A stretch of DNA of 64,000 nucleotides, taken from NCBI GenBank assembly GCA_905209085.1, contig CAJLRM010000006.1, positions 62,001-126,000 of the forward strand. Reading direction: 5' to 3'. Position numbers and translations under genes: made by a program. Numbering within the stretch: position 1 is the stretch's first letter; each line of letters opens with the position of its first letter. The notes under the pieces are model-generated. The model was not told the origin of the DNA and searched no databases. It saw only the letters and a program-made list of their open reading frames with translations. This DNA comes from an uncultured Eubacteriales bacterium (GTDB lineage Bacteria > Bacillota > Clostridia > Christensenellales > Borkfalkiaceae). Below, in pieces: positions 9,032 to 17,193 of the stretch.

Positions 9032-9064
9032 GCGCCGTACAGATATGTACGGCGCTGCTTTTTA
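9032..9064 (+). terminator. intrinsic terminator of the surface operon
   Basis: Ten-base arms GCGCCGTACA (9032-9041) and TGTACGGCGC (9046-9055) around a GATA loop, followed by TGCTTTTT. It lies 125 bp after the metallophosphatase stop. Confidence 0.85.
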
Positions 9065-9514
9065 AGAATCACAATACGGCCGAGAATTATATCCTTCTAT
9101 CCATTCAGTCCATTGATTTTCGATACCGTCCGCGAGGCAGGGCGGAAAATGCGGGACAAAAAGGATGCTTCTTTTTTTAAACCATGCGCCTTAAAATCCT
9201 TCGGCGCGGATAAAAATAAAGGGCAAAGTGGCAAAGGGATTTTAATCTCGATTACGTAGAAGAATTTGAAAATCTCGGTTGCGGACTGTTCCGGCAGTTC
9301 GGCTGATACAGCGTTTTAGGCAAAGGAGAAAAGGACTAAAATTCCGCCGCGGAGAAACTCGGCGCATACCTGCCCTCGCGAAACGGGATAAAGCGGAGTT
9401 TAAGAACGCCCCCGTCGGTAGTCGTGCGCTCCCTTGTAGTGGGGAATATTTACTCTTCTTTCCTAAAAGGATAGCCCTAATTTGAAGGGATAAAATTTTA
9501 TTGTAAGCAGCTTT
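9065..9514. other. intergenic stretch without a supported gene
   Basis: 450 bp. A 68-codon plus-strand frame at 9279-9485 has no ribosome binding site or recognisable sequence. I see no RNA gene or repeat here. Confidence 0.5.
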
Positions 9515-10942
9515 TTATCTTCGGTTTATTTTGAAGGTATCCATATAACCGAGCGCGTTACATTCCGAACAAATCAGCTCCCGGATATACGAAAACATAG
9601 TTTCGCATTGTTGGGAAAATAAATCCTTATCGTCTTTACATAGCGACTTTACGGCTTCTAAGGAAAGCTCATATACTTGTCTGTTGTGCCGTTGTCTTGT
9701 ATGGGAAATCAATCCGGGAATACTACAAGCATAGCTGAAATTAAGACGGTAAATTTCATAAATTTCGCGCAGGCCTTTGATAAAGGTGTGGGAAATAATA
9801 AAATCCAGCAAAAAAACGGGGGTTTTCAGATAATCCACTCCGCTGTGCCAATGGTTTTCCATGCGGAGGCGCAATTCTTCCGCCTCGGAAACGGTTACAT
9901 TTTTCGCCGCGTAGCGGGAAACGCTTTTTACGGTCAATTCCAACGCTTCCAAGGTGTTCAGATATTCCCGAAAATGTCTGCGTGTAATTTTGGGATCGAG
10001 CGCCAAAACGATTTCGTCGGCCTCCCGAGGGGTGATATTAATATAAATCCCTTTGCTTCGGACGGAGGTGACGGCGCCCAGACCGCGAAGATAACCGATC
10101 GCCTGTATGGTGGTGTTATGCGACACGCCATAGATGCGGCAAAGCTCTTTATGGCTCGGGAGCTTGCCGCCCTTAGGATAGGCGCCGACGGAAATTTTAC
10201 CGAGAATATCCAAATAAACGGAGGAAAGCCGAATATCCAAAGAGAGCCTTTCGCTGATGCCTTTCGGCCAATCTGCGGAAATAACGTCCGACGCCGCCGA
10301 ATATCGAATGTTGCCGAGGAGTGCCTGACTGCGTTCGCTTTCCCCCGAGGGATGAGGGCGGAAGCTCCCGTCTTTCAGCTGTGCCAGCGAATTTTCAAGA
10401 TAGCGTTTCAGAAGCGATTTATGCGCCTCCGGCTGAGGCAAGGGATAGATTTGCGTCACGCCGAGAAGATCGACGGTTCTGTTTATCAGATCGTTGCCTA
10501 TTTTATTGATGAAATACCGCCAAAAATGTCGGTAGCGTTTCCAGATAGAAAGGTCGCTTTCATCGGAAGCGATAGGGCCTATAATCGCTGTCAGCCGTCG
10601 CCAGTCCTCTTCCCGGCATAAGGCCGCTCCGTAAACGGCGAGCGGCGTGCAAAAATATTCCCGGGTCGAGAGAATATCCACAACTGTTTCGCGGTGAAGG
10701 GAGATCAATTCGTCTTTTCGGTCGGAGGCGAGCTTTTTGACGATCGGGGCGCGGCCCTGTGTTTTTTCGATCAGCCCGTCCTTTTCCAGGAGATCGAGCG
10801 CATAGCGGACAGGGGTATCCGAAATGCCAAATTCCAAGCATAATTTTTTTTTGGAAGGGAGCTTGGACCCCACGGGATAATATCCCGATTCGATTTTATT
10901 TTTTAACGCCGCGTAAACTTCGTCCCTCGAAAAAATCTTCAT
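9515..10942 (-). CDS. tandem GntR-family regulator with two winged helices
   Basis: 475 residues, about twice the usual GntR length. The N-terminal winged helix begins MKIFSRDEVYAALKNKIESG and contains GSKLPSKKKLCLEFGIS and VRYALDLLEKDGLIEK. A helical effector-like region follows (about 85-230). A second full GntR winged helix then appears (DILGKISVGAYPKGGKLPSH, about 245-310), followed by another helical FCD-like region. The gene looks like a duplicated GntR-FCD unit that may fold as an internal pseudo-dimer. The start at 10942 is set by GAAGGAG just upstream; a longer frame to 10990 would begin inside the promoter. It is divergent from the solute-binding/kinase operon and is the obvious candidate to regulate it. 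The inducer is unknown. Confidence 0.8.
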   Translation of the reverse strand: MKIFSRDEVYAALKNKIESGYYPVGSKLPSKKKLCLEFGISDTPVRYALDLLEKDGLIEKTQGRAPIVKKLASDRKDELISLHRETVVDILSTREYFCTPLAVYGAALCREEDWRRLTAIIGPIASDESDLSIWKRYRHFWRYFINKIGNDLINRTVDLLGVTQIYPLPQPEAHKSLLKRYLENSLAQLKDGSFRPHPSGESERSQALLGNIRYSAASDVISADWPKGISERLSLDIRLSSVYLDILGKISVGAYPKGGKLPSHKELCRIYGVSHNTTIQAIGYLRGLGAVTSVRSKGIYINITPREADEIVLALDPKITRRHFREYLNTLEALELTVKSVSRYAAKNVTVSEAEELRLRMENHWHSGVDYLKTPVFLLDFIISHTFIKGLREIYEIYRLNFSYACSIPGLISHTRQRHNRQVYELSLEAVKSLCKDDKDLFSQQCETMFSYIRELICSECNALGYMDTFKINRR

Positions 10943-11009
10943 AAACGCTCCTTCTGTTTCTATTATACAATAAAATTTGCAAAAAAGCACTTAAATTAGG
11001 GCGAAAGAA

Positions 11010-11038
11010 TTGCTATTTCCCGATAAAAGTGATAAAAT
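11010..11038 (+). promoter_or_regulatory. promoter of the binding-protein/kinase operon
   Basis: TTGCTA (11010-11015), a 17-bp spacer and TAAAAT (11033-11038). A minus-strand TATAAT for the GntR gene lies at about 10962-10967 (TATTATA on the plus strand), so this 200-bp region holds divergent promoters where a GntR operator would be expected. Confidence 0.6.
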
Positions 11039-11138
11039 ACTGTTAAAGTACTAAGTTTGCGCGAAGACGGGTGCGTTACGGCCGATGTTGAGGGACTCAC
11101 GGTTTTCCGATCAATCATTCTGCGAGGAGAAACAACCT

Positions 11139-13100
11139 ATGAAAAAATTTGTAAAAATCGTCCTGCTTTCTCTGTGTCTGATTTTTTTCTCACCGTTTTC
11201 CGCTTGTTCCGGGGGACAAAAGGCAAATGAAAAAACGGTCGTTTCCATTGTGTTTGGCCGCGAATTGAAGGGACTGGAAGAATTGATTGAAAGCACATAT
11301 GAGGATATCGATTTTCAATGCGAGGTTAATGCGGCGTCGAGCGTCATTGATTACCGCTTAAAGGCGGGTAGGGGACCCGACCTCGTGGTTACCTCTCAGC
11401 CCGCGGATAAGGAAAGCGTGCAATATGTGCTTCCTTTGGGCGGACAGACGTTCAGTACCTATTATGAAAGCACGTTGATGAAAAGTATGTCGATAGACGA
11501 CGTCTTTTACTATCTGCCGCTGCCGGGACAGTATTGGGGCTATGTGGTCAATAAAACGCTTTTTGAAAGTCAGGAAATAGAGCTTCCGAGCACGAACGAA
11601 CAGCTGATTTCTTCTCTTCTCGGGTTGAAGGCGAAGGGATTGGGGATAACGGAAGAAGGCTATGCGTTTAATTACGAGGGACTGGATAACGTTTCGGTGG
11701 GGAACTTTTTAGTGGCTTGTATGGTTCCGGGCTTTTTAGGCAAAGGCGCGGGCATAGACTGGCTGGATAAATTTAATCGGGGCGAGGCGGCGTTTGCCGA
11801 CAGCGAATGGGAGCACGCCTTTGATTTATCTCAGGAACTGATCGATAACGGTCTTTTGAAAAAAGCGTTGTTTACCAAAAACGTCAACGCTCCTTCGTTT
11901 ATCCCCTATATTGCAAGGGGCGAGTTGGCAATGGTTTACGGAGATAGCGCGCTGTTTCGGGAAGTGACGCAGGAAAATCAAAAGCTTGTAGCGGAAGGGA
12001 AAGCGGAAAAATTTGAATACGTAATGCTGCCGTTTTTAAGCGACGCCGAAAACGAGGAAAACACCTGGACGATCGCCGCCCCGTCGTCGTATATCGGAAT
12101 CAACAAAAAGCTGACGGAGGCGGGCGGCGAAAAAAAGCTTGAAGCGTGCAAAAGGGTGATGGAACTGATTTCCACGGCCGAGGGACAAAGGGCGCTTATG
12201 GAGGACACAAATTCTTCCATTTCCTACCTGAAAACGACCGAAAGCGTCGCGCAATATATTCCCCGAGGTTTAGAGGATGTCATCGGGAAGGGGTACGTCT
12301 ATAACGTCAAATTTCCGGGTCGTATTGTGGAATATCTCGGCAATCAAGGCTGTGCCGTGCTCGCGGGAACGATGACGGCCGACGAAGCGTTGAAAACCGT
12401 CGATGAGTATTATCTCAACGGTTCGTCCGCCGTCGATTACGATATGTCAGTGGTGGGCTATCTGACGGCGGATATGATTGAGCAAAATTATAACGTCCGC
12501 AAACGGGAAACCGAACTGGGCAATTTAGTGGCGGACAGCGTGGCGGAATGTGCAGACGTGCAGCTTGCGGTGGTCAACGGCGGCGGAATCAGGGCGTCCT
12601 TGTATAAGGGAAACATCTATGGCGGCGATCTTAAAGTCGTGTGTCCGTACGATAACAAAATAGTCGTTGTGGAAATGACGGGCAAGCTTCTTTGGGAGAT
12701 GCTGGAAAACGGCGTTTCAACCGTGGACGGCGCCGAAATTCCCGGCGGCAGATTTTTGCAGGTTTCCGGATTGAGATACGTTTTTGACAGTACGCAGCCG
12801 GTCGGGAGCAGGCTTGTAAGCGTTAGCCTGGCCGACGGCGGGAAAATAGAACCGACGGCAAAATATCGGGTGGCGATCAATGATTATATGGCGGGAAAAC
12901 GAAGCTATACGGGCGGCACAGGGGACGGCTACCTCATGCTGAACATATACGACGACACGCAGCCGCGTTTGGAGGGGCTTTCGCTCGTAAAGGAAACCGA
13001 CGCGACATACCGCGACGCGCTGAAACTTTATTTTGCCAATCACGGCGAAGAAACGATTGAAAAGAAGATCGAAGGCCGGATTATAGACACAGGAGCGTAA
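11139..13100 (+). CDS. lipoprotein fusing a solute-binding domain to a 5'-nucleotidase C-terminal domain
   Basis: 653 residues. The signal peptide MKKFVKIVLLSLCLIFFSPF ends in a lipobox (FSACS). Residues about 35-420 resemble type-2 extracellular solute-binding proteins (SIVFGRELKGLEELIE, GPDLVVTSQPAD, ALMEDTNSSISYLK). Residues about 450-650 match the 5'-nucleotidase C-terminal substrate-specificity domain (ETELGNLVADSV, VVNGGGIRASLYKGNI, DYMAGKRSYTGGTGDGY). The metallophosphatase domain that normally precedes this module is absent, so catalysis of nucleotide hydrolysis is unlikely. The start at 11139 follows GAGGAG. It ends 2 bp before the hybrid kinase gene. I infer that it senses a nucleotide-like or other small ligand and signals to the kinase. 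Confidence 0.8.
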   Translation: MKKFVKIVLLSLCLIFFSPFSACSGGQKANEKTVVSIVFGRELKGLEELIESTYEDIDFQCEVNAASSVIDYRLKAGRGPDLVVTSQPADKESVQYVLPLGGQTFSTYYESTLMKSMSIDDVFYYLPLPGQYWGYVVNKTLFESQEIELPSTNEQLISSLLGLKAKGLGITEEGYAFNYEGLDNVSVGNFLVACMVPGFLGKGAGIDWLDKFNRGEAAFADSEWEHAFDLSQELIDNGLLKKALFTKNVNAPSFIPYIARGELAMVYGDSALFREVTQENQKLVAEGKAEKFEYVMLPFLSDAENEENTWTIAAPSSYIGINKKLTEAGGEKKLEACKRVMELISTAEGQRALMEDTNSSISYLKTTESVAQYIPRGLEDVIGKGYVYNVKFPGRIVEYLGNQGCAVLAGTMTADEALKTVDEYYLNGSSAVDYDMSVVGYLTADMIEQNYNVRKRETELGNLVADSVAECADVQLAVVNGGGIRASLYKGNIYGGDLKVVCPYDNKIVVVEMTGKLLWEMLENGVSTVDGAEIPGGRFLQVSGLRYVFDSTQPVGSRLVSVSLADGGKIEPTAKYRVAINDYMAGKRSYTGGTGDGYLMLNIYDDTQPRLEGLSLVKETDATYRDALKLYFANHGEETIEKKIEGRIIDTGA

Positions 13101-13102
13101 AC

Positions 13103-15685
13103 ATGGAATTGCCGAAAAGGAAAAAAGGAAGGTATATCGGCATAGGCGCCGTGCTTCTGAGTTTTGCCGTAATCATCGCTTCTTTTTTGAGCATGCTGAA
13201 TTCCTATAATGCGAGGACTCATAACTCGATCAACCGGATCAGCGAAATATATCTTGCGGAAATTACCGACCGGATGACGGGACATTTCACCACTAGTATG
13301 GACAGTCTGTTCGCCCAGGTGGTGACGATCACCGAAAGCGTGGACGCGGAGGATTTGAAGGACGAAGCGGCTTTGAAAAGCTTTCTGGAAGCGCAGAGCG
13401 ATAAAAACGGGTTTTCCTATTTGGCATTTTTGGACGGGGACGGAATGTGCTATACCAAGGACGGCAGTTCCCCGGCGGCGGGAAAAATCAATTCGCTGGC
13501 GACTTTATTGCGGAGAGAGGGACGGATTATTTCTTCGGACGAAACGATCTCCGGGGACGATATGCTTTTACTCGGTACTCCCATCGAGGAGGTGGCTTTC
13601 GGGGAAAATAAGTTTGTGGCGGCGCTGGTGGGCATGAATGTTTCGGATCTCAAACAAAAAATATTCATTCAGCAGGAATCCTCCATCTCTTATTCGAGCG
13701 TTATCTCCCGACAGGGGGCGTTTATCGTTCGATCGGAGTATCGCGCGAATATGGGCGCCAATTTTTTAAGGACGATACAGGAAAACGCGCAGTTCGATAA
13801 AGGCTATGACTTTGAGGGGTTCAGCTCTAAAATCGTCGACGGAGAGCGGGGAACCGTTGCCTTTACCTTATACGGAGTTCATGAATATCTGCATTATTCG
13901 CCCATACAGGGAACGGAATGGATGATGCTTTCCACGATTCCTTACGGAAATTTAGACACGATTATCGAAGCGATGAGCAGACAGATGACCTCTATCGCCG
14001 CGACGGTGGTGAGCGTCATCGCGGTCATGACGGGGATATTTTCCGTCGTGTATATTTTGGTGACGCGGCGGAATACAAAATTGGTGGAAGAGGAGAAGGA
14101 TAAAACGGAAAAGGCGCTCGTCCAGGCCGAACGCGCCAATCTGGCCAAAAGTGAATTTTTATCGCGTATGTCGCATGAAATCCGCACTCCCATGAACGGG
14201 ATTATCGGCATGACGATCATCGGTATGCAGCACGTGGAAGAAACTTCCAGGGTCAGCGATTGTTTCAAAAAGATCAGCTTGTCGTCCAAACATTTGCTGA
14301 CGCTGATCAATGACGTTCTCGATATGTCGAAGATCGAAAGCGGCAAGATAGAAATTAAAAGAGATGTGTTTGACTTTAAGGCGTTTATCGAATCCCTTTC
14401 CACGGTCTATTACGCGCAGGCAAAAAATAAGGGGATAGAGTTTGAGGTTATTCTCGTAAAAAACGTAAGGGAAAAGCTGGCGGGGGATTCTTTGCGGCTC
14501 AATCAGATTTTATCCAATCTGATTTCCAATGCGATTAAGTTTACGCCTAAATGCGGCAGGATTGTCGTGCGGATTGAGGAAGAACGTGCGGAAAACGGAA
14601 TCGTATGGCTGCGCTTTGACGTTTCGGATACGGGGTGCGGAATCGCGCCCGAAAATCTCGGCCGCATTTTTGAAGCGTTCGAGCAGGAAAACGCCGACGT
14701 CAGTCACAAGTATGGCGGAACGGGGCTGGGGCTTTCCATTTCCAAACGTTTTTCCGAGCTGATGGGCGGCAGCCTTACCGTAACGAGCGAATTGGACAAG
14801 GGGAGTACGTTTACCGCTTCCCTGCCCTTCGGTTTGCCCGAAACTCAGGCGACCGAACCGATAGCGTATGAAGGTTTAAAGGCTTTGATCGTGGACGACG
14901 ATGTGGAAACGTGCGAGCATATTGCCCTGCTGCTCGACGAGCTGAGCGTGAAATCCGATTGGGTGAATAATGGCGCAGACGCCGTGCGGAAGGTGAAAGA
15001 GGCGCATAGCCTCGGCCAAGCTTACGATATATGTTTCGTCGATGGGCGAATGCCCGGCATGGACGGCATAGAAACTACGCGGCAAATCAGAAGGGCAGCG
15101 GAAAACGAAAGTACTGAGTCCGTGCTGATCACTGCTTACGATTCGACCGAAATTGAAGAAGCGGCGAAAGCAGCGGGGGCGGTGGGGATTATCAATAAAC
15201 CGTTGTTTTCTTCTACGCTTTACGACGCTTTTTCAAATCTCCGGGGAGTCAACCCTCACGGGGTGGAAAAGCCGAAAAAACTGACCGATTACGACTTTTC
15301 CGACAAGCGTTTTCTGCTTGTCGAGGATAACGATATAAACGCCGAAATTGCGCAGGAGATCATCGGTATGTCGGGGTCCAAGATAGACAGAGCCGCTAAC
15401 GGACAGGAAGCCGTAGAGATGTACGTCGCCTCTCGGCCGGGGGACTACGATTTGATTCTGATGGACGTTCAGATGCCGATCATGGACGGCTTGGAGGCCA
15501 CCCGAAGACTTCGGGGGCTTGGACGCGAGGACGCTAAACGTGTGCCTATCTTCGCCATGTCCGCCAATGCTTTTACCGAGGATATCGAAAAGAGCTTGGC
15601 GGCGGGCATGAACGAACACATCAGCAAACCGATCGAACCCGACGTACTGTTCGAAAAGATTGCCGCATACTGCAAAAGCTCATAA
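13103..15685 (+). CDS. hybrid sensor histidine kinase with two receiver domains
   Basis: 860 residues. Two membrane spans (about 10-32 and 293-318) bracket an extracytoplasmic sensor of dCACHE size. Then come HisKA (FLSRMSHEIRTPMNGIIGM, phosphorylated His358), an HATPase domain with N box (LSNLISNAIKFTP), G1 (DTGCGIAPEN) and G2 (GGTGLGLSIS), receiver 1 (VDDD..., phospho-acceptor Asp647 in FVDGRMPGMDG) and receiver 2 (VEDNDINAEIA, Asp788 in LMDVQMPIMDG). No output domain or separate response regulator is encoded nearby, so the phosphate relay must leave through an Hpt protein elsewhere. Receiver 1 is the more divergent. It is tightly linked to the upstream binding lipoprotein, presumably its ligand partner. 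Confidence 0.92.
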   Translation: MELPKRKKGRYIGIGAVLLSFAVIIASFLSMLNSYNARTHNSINRISEIYLAEITDRMTGHFTTSMDSLFAQVVTITESVDAEDLKDEAALKSFLEAQSDKNGFSYLAFLDGDGMCYTKDGSSPAAGKINSLATLLRREGRIISSDETISGDDMLLLGTPIEEVAFGENKFVAALVGMNVSDLKQKIFIQQESSISYSSVISRQGAFIVRSEYRANMGANFLRTIQENAQFDKGYDFEGFSSKIVDGERGTVAFTLYGVHEYLHYSPIQGTEWMMLSTIPYGNLDTIIEAMSRQMTSIAATVVSVIAVMTGIFSVVYILVTRRNTKLVEEEKDKTEKALVQAERANLAKSEFLSRMSHEIRTPMNGIIGMTIIGMQHVEETSRVSDCFKKISLSSKHLLTLINDVLDMSKIESGKIEIKRDVFDFKAFIESLSTVYYAQAKNKGIEFEVILVKNVREKLAGDSLRLNQILSNLISNAIKFTPKCGRIVVRIEEERAENGIVWLRFDVSDTGCGIAPENLGRIFEAFEQENADVSHKYGGTGLGLSISKRFSELMGGSLTVTSELDKGSTFTASLPFGLPETQATEPIAYEGLKALIVDDDVETCEHIALLLDELSVKSDWVNNGADAVRKVKEAHSLGQAYDICFVDGRMPGMDGIETTRQIRRAAENESTESVLITAYDSTEIEEAAKAAGAVGIINKPLFSSTLYDAFSNLRGVNPHGVEKPKKLTDYDFSDKRFLLVEDNDINAEIAQEIIGMSGSKIDRAANGQEAVEMYVASRPGDYDLILMDVQMPIMDGLEATRRLRGLGREDAKRVPIFAMSANAFTEDIEKSLAAGMNEHISKPIEPDVLFEKIAAYCKSS

Positions 15686-15777
15686 AATTACAGCTTGCTG
15701 TTTAATTGAAAAGCGCCGGCTCGCTTTAATCGAAGGGAATGGATAGGTGAAAACAGCTTAAATAAATAATATAGAAA

Positions 15778-15813
15778 AGCGGCTTACCGAATGAAAAGGT
15801 TGCCGTTTTTTTT
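15778..15813 (+). terminator. intrinsic terminator after the kinase operon
   Basis: Imperfect stem CGGC-tt-ACC / GGT-t-GCCG followed by eight T residues (15806-15813), 90 bp after the kinase stop. Confidence 0.55.
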
Positions 15814-15853
15814 GTTGTAAAAGCTAAACGAGGACGCTTGGATTGCTTATTTT

Positions 15854-15882
15854 TTGAAAAAAAGTACGAAGTATGGTAAGAT
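15854..15882 (+). promoter_or_regulatory. promoter of the tyrosine recombinase gene
   Basis: TTGAAA (15854-15859), a 17-bp spacer and TAAGAT (15877-15882). The expected start near 15889 gives a short leader to either candidate start codon. Confidence 0.6.
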
Positions 15883-15950
15883 AAATCCAAGGAATAATAT
15901 TGAAGTCGGAAATCACCGAACAAATCCAAACAATATTACAAGAGAGAAGA

Positions 15951-16895
15951 ATGAAATACGGGATATGGCTGGACGAATGGTTTTGCAATTACATACGGCC
16001 TTCTTCGAAGAGGAGGACTTGTGAAAGGTACTCGGAAATCATAGAAAAGCGATTAAAGGTGAAATTGGGTGAGTATGAACTGGACGAGTTGACGCCGCTC
16101 GTTTTACAGCGGTATATTACGGAATTGATAGAGAGCGGAAACATGAAAACGGGAAAAGGTTTGGCGGCGAACTCGGTCAACGGTATCATTACCGTGATTC
16201 AGAATTCTTTGAAGCTTGCCTATGCGCTGGGGACGATAAAAGAGTACGCGGCGGACAAAATCAGACGCCCGAAAACAAAAGAGAAGGAAGTGACCTGTTT
16301 TACGTTGTCGGAACAAAAGAAAATTGAGCGAGCGGCGCTTGCAGGCAAAAAGACGAAGTGGCTGGGAATCGTCGTATGTTTATATACGGGATTGCGTATC
16401 GGGGAATTGCTGGCTTTGGAGTGGAAGGACGTCGATTTTCAAAAAGGGGTGCTTACGGTATCGAAATCCCGCCACGAGGGAAAGGACGAAAACGGCAGGT
16501 ATGCGCAGATCGTGGAATCGCCGAAAACGGTTTCGTCGAGGAGATGTATTCCTCTGCCGAAACAGATTTTGTGCGAACTTCGTATGTTAAAACGGAAGAG
16601 CCGTTCGGTGTATGTAATATCGAACGGCGAGAGTTCGATTCCCGTGAGGTCGTATCAAAGGAGTTTTGAAAGACTGCTAAAAAAGCTGGATATACCGCAT
16701 AAAGGCTTTCATGCTTTGCGTCATACGTTTGCGACGCGAGCATTGGAATGCGGAATGGACGTAAAAATGCTGTCGGAACTATTGGGGCATAAGGACCCCG
16801 CGGTGACGTTGAGAAGGTACGTGCATTCGCTGATGGAACAAAAGAAAGAGATGATGAATAAGGTGGGGAATACCTATTTTAAAGAGGCGAAATAG
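15951..16895 (+). CDS. tyrosine site-specific recombinase beside an inverted-repeat switch
   Basis: 314 residues from ATG 15951 (MKYGIWLDEWFCNYI...), where homologues usually begin and AGAGAGAAGA precedes. A TTG at 15900 with AAGGAA upstream would add 17 residues and cannot be excluded. The N-terminal SAM-like core-binding domain spans about 1-105. The catalytic domain has Arg in YTGLRIGELLALEW, Lys in ESPKTVSSRR, HALRHTFATR, LGHKDPAVTLRRY and the nucleophile Tyr in the last of these. All catalytic positions are intact. The gene is followed by a terminator and then by a pair of 20-bp inverted repeats around a promoter, so it may be a DNA invertase in the manner of Clostridioides RecV. A role as an ordinary element integrase is the alternative. 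Confidence 0.9.
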   Translation: MKYGIWLDEWFCNYIRPSSKRRTCERYSEIIEKRLKVKLGEYELDELTPLVLQRYITELIESGNMKTGKGLAANSVNGIITVIQNSLKLAYALGTIKEYAADKIRRPKTKEKEVTCFTLSEQKKIERAALAGKKTKWLGIVVCLYTGLRIGELLALEWKDVDFQKGVLTVSKSRHEGKDENGRYAQIVESPKTVSSRRCIPLPKQILCELRMLKRKSRSVYVISNGESSIPVRSYQRSFERLLKKLDIPHKGFHALRHTFATRALECGMDVKMLSELLGHKDPAVTLRRYVHSLMEQKKEMMNKVGNTYFKEAK

Positions 16896-16903
16896 AAGTA
16901 AAA

Positions 16904-16934
16904 TACCCGCCGAAAGAAAAAAGTTCAGCGGGTA
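16904..16934. terminator. intrinsic terminator between recombinase and switch
   Basis: TACCCGC (16904-16910) pairs with GCGGGTA (16928-16934); A/T-rich flanks on both sides allow function in both directions. In the present arrangement it would also stop the leftward promoter of the switch. Confidence 0.55.
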
Positions 16935-16944
16935 AAAAGTACAT

Positions 16945-17128
16945 CTATTATGATAATAGGCGGTTTTTATATGTTGTAATTATAGCATAAATTTATAAAT
17001 AAGGCAATGATTTGGGGTAACTTATTTCAAATTTCATCAAAGAATATTATATCCAAATTTTAGAAGCCCATATTTCAGGTTGTAGGCGGTCGTTTTCTCA
17101 AAAAAACGACCGCCTATTATCATAATAG
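16945..17128. repeat. 20-bp inverted repeats flanking a 144-bp segment (candidate invertible promoter)
   Basis: CTATTATGATAATAGGCGGT occurs at 16945-16964 on the plus strand and, exactly, on the minus strand at 17128-17109. Each copy has a small internal palindrome whose central base (G versus C on the plus strand) shows that the copies are inverted relative to each other. The 144 bp between them (16965-17108) is non-coding, AT-rich and holds a good promoter on the minus strand. The recombinase gene ends 50 bp to the left and the helicase/polysaccharide operon starts 66 bp to the right. This is the layout of a phase-variable promoter switch. Inversion itself is not visible from a single sequence. 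Confidence 0.7.
16979..17007 (-). promoter_or_regulatory. promoter inside the inverted-repeat segment, presently pointing left
   Basis: On the minus strand, TTGCCT (17007-17002), a 17-bp spacer and TATAAT (16984-16979). As drawn it fires toward the recombinase 3' end and the terminator at 16904-16934. If the segment flipped, it would fire toward the helicase ATG at 17194. I find no comparable promoter facing the helicase in the present orientation. Confidence 0.6.
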
Positions 17129-17135
17129 GCGGTCG
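17084..17135 (+). promoter_or_regulatory. two mutually exclusive hairpins ahead of the helicase gene
   Basis: AGGCGGTCGTTTT (17084-17096) can pair with AAAACGACCGCCT (17103-17115). Alternatively CGACCGCCTATTAT (17107-17120) pairs with ATAATAGGCGGTCG (17122-17135), a perfect 14-bp palindrome. The middle strand is shared, so only one can form. The second hairpin overlaps the right inverted repeat. It could be a recombinase site, an RNA switch, or both. Confidence 0.5.
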
Positions 17136-17193
17136 AAACGAGCGAATCGAAGTACGCCTATCATCGGGCATTTCAAAGAGATATAGACAAATT

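Noticed and set aside
9279..9485. 68-codon plus-strand frame in the gap before the GntR gene
   Set aside because: No ribosome binding site, arginine-rich random composition, no neighbour support.
16945..17135. Possible CRISPR repeat unit (repeated ATAATAGGCGGT)
   Set aside because: Only two inverted copies plus one partial copy, no regular spacers, no cas genes; an inverted-repeat switch fits better.
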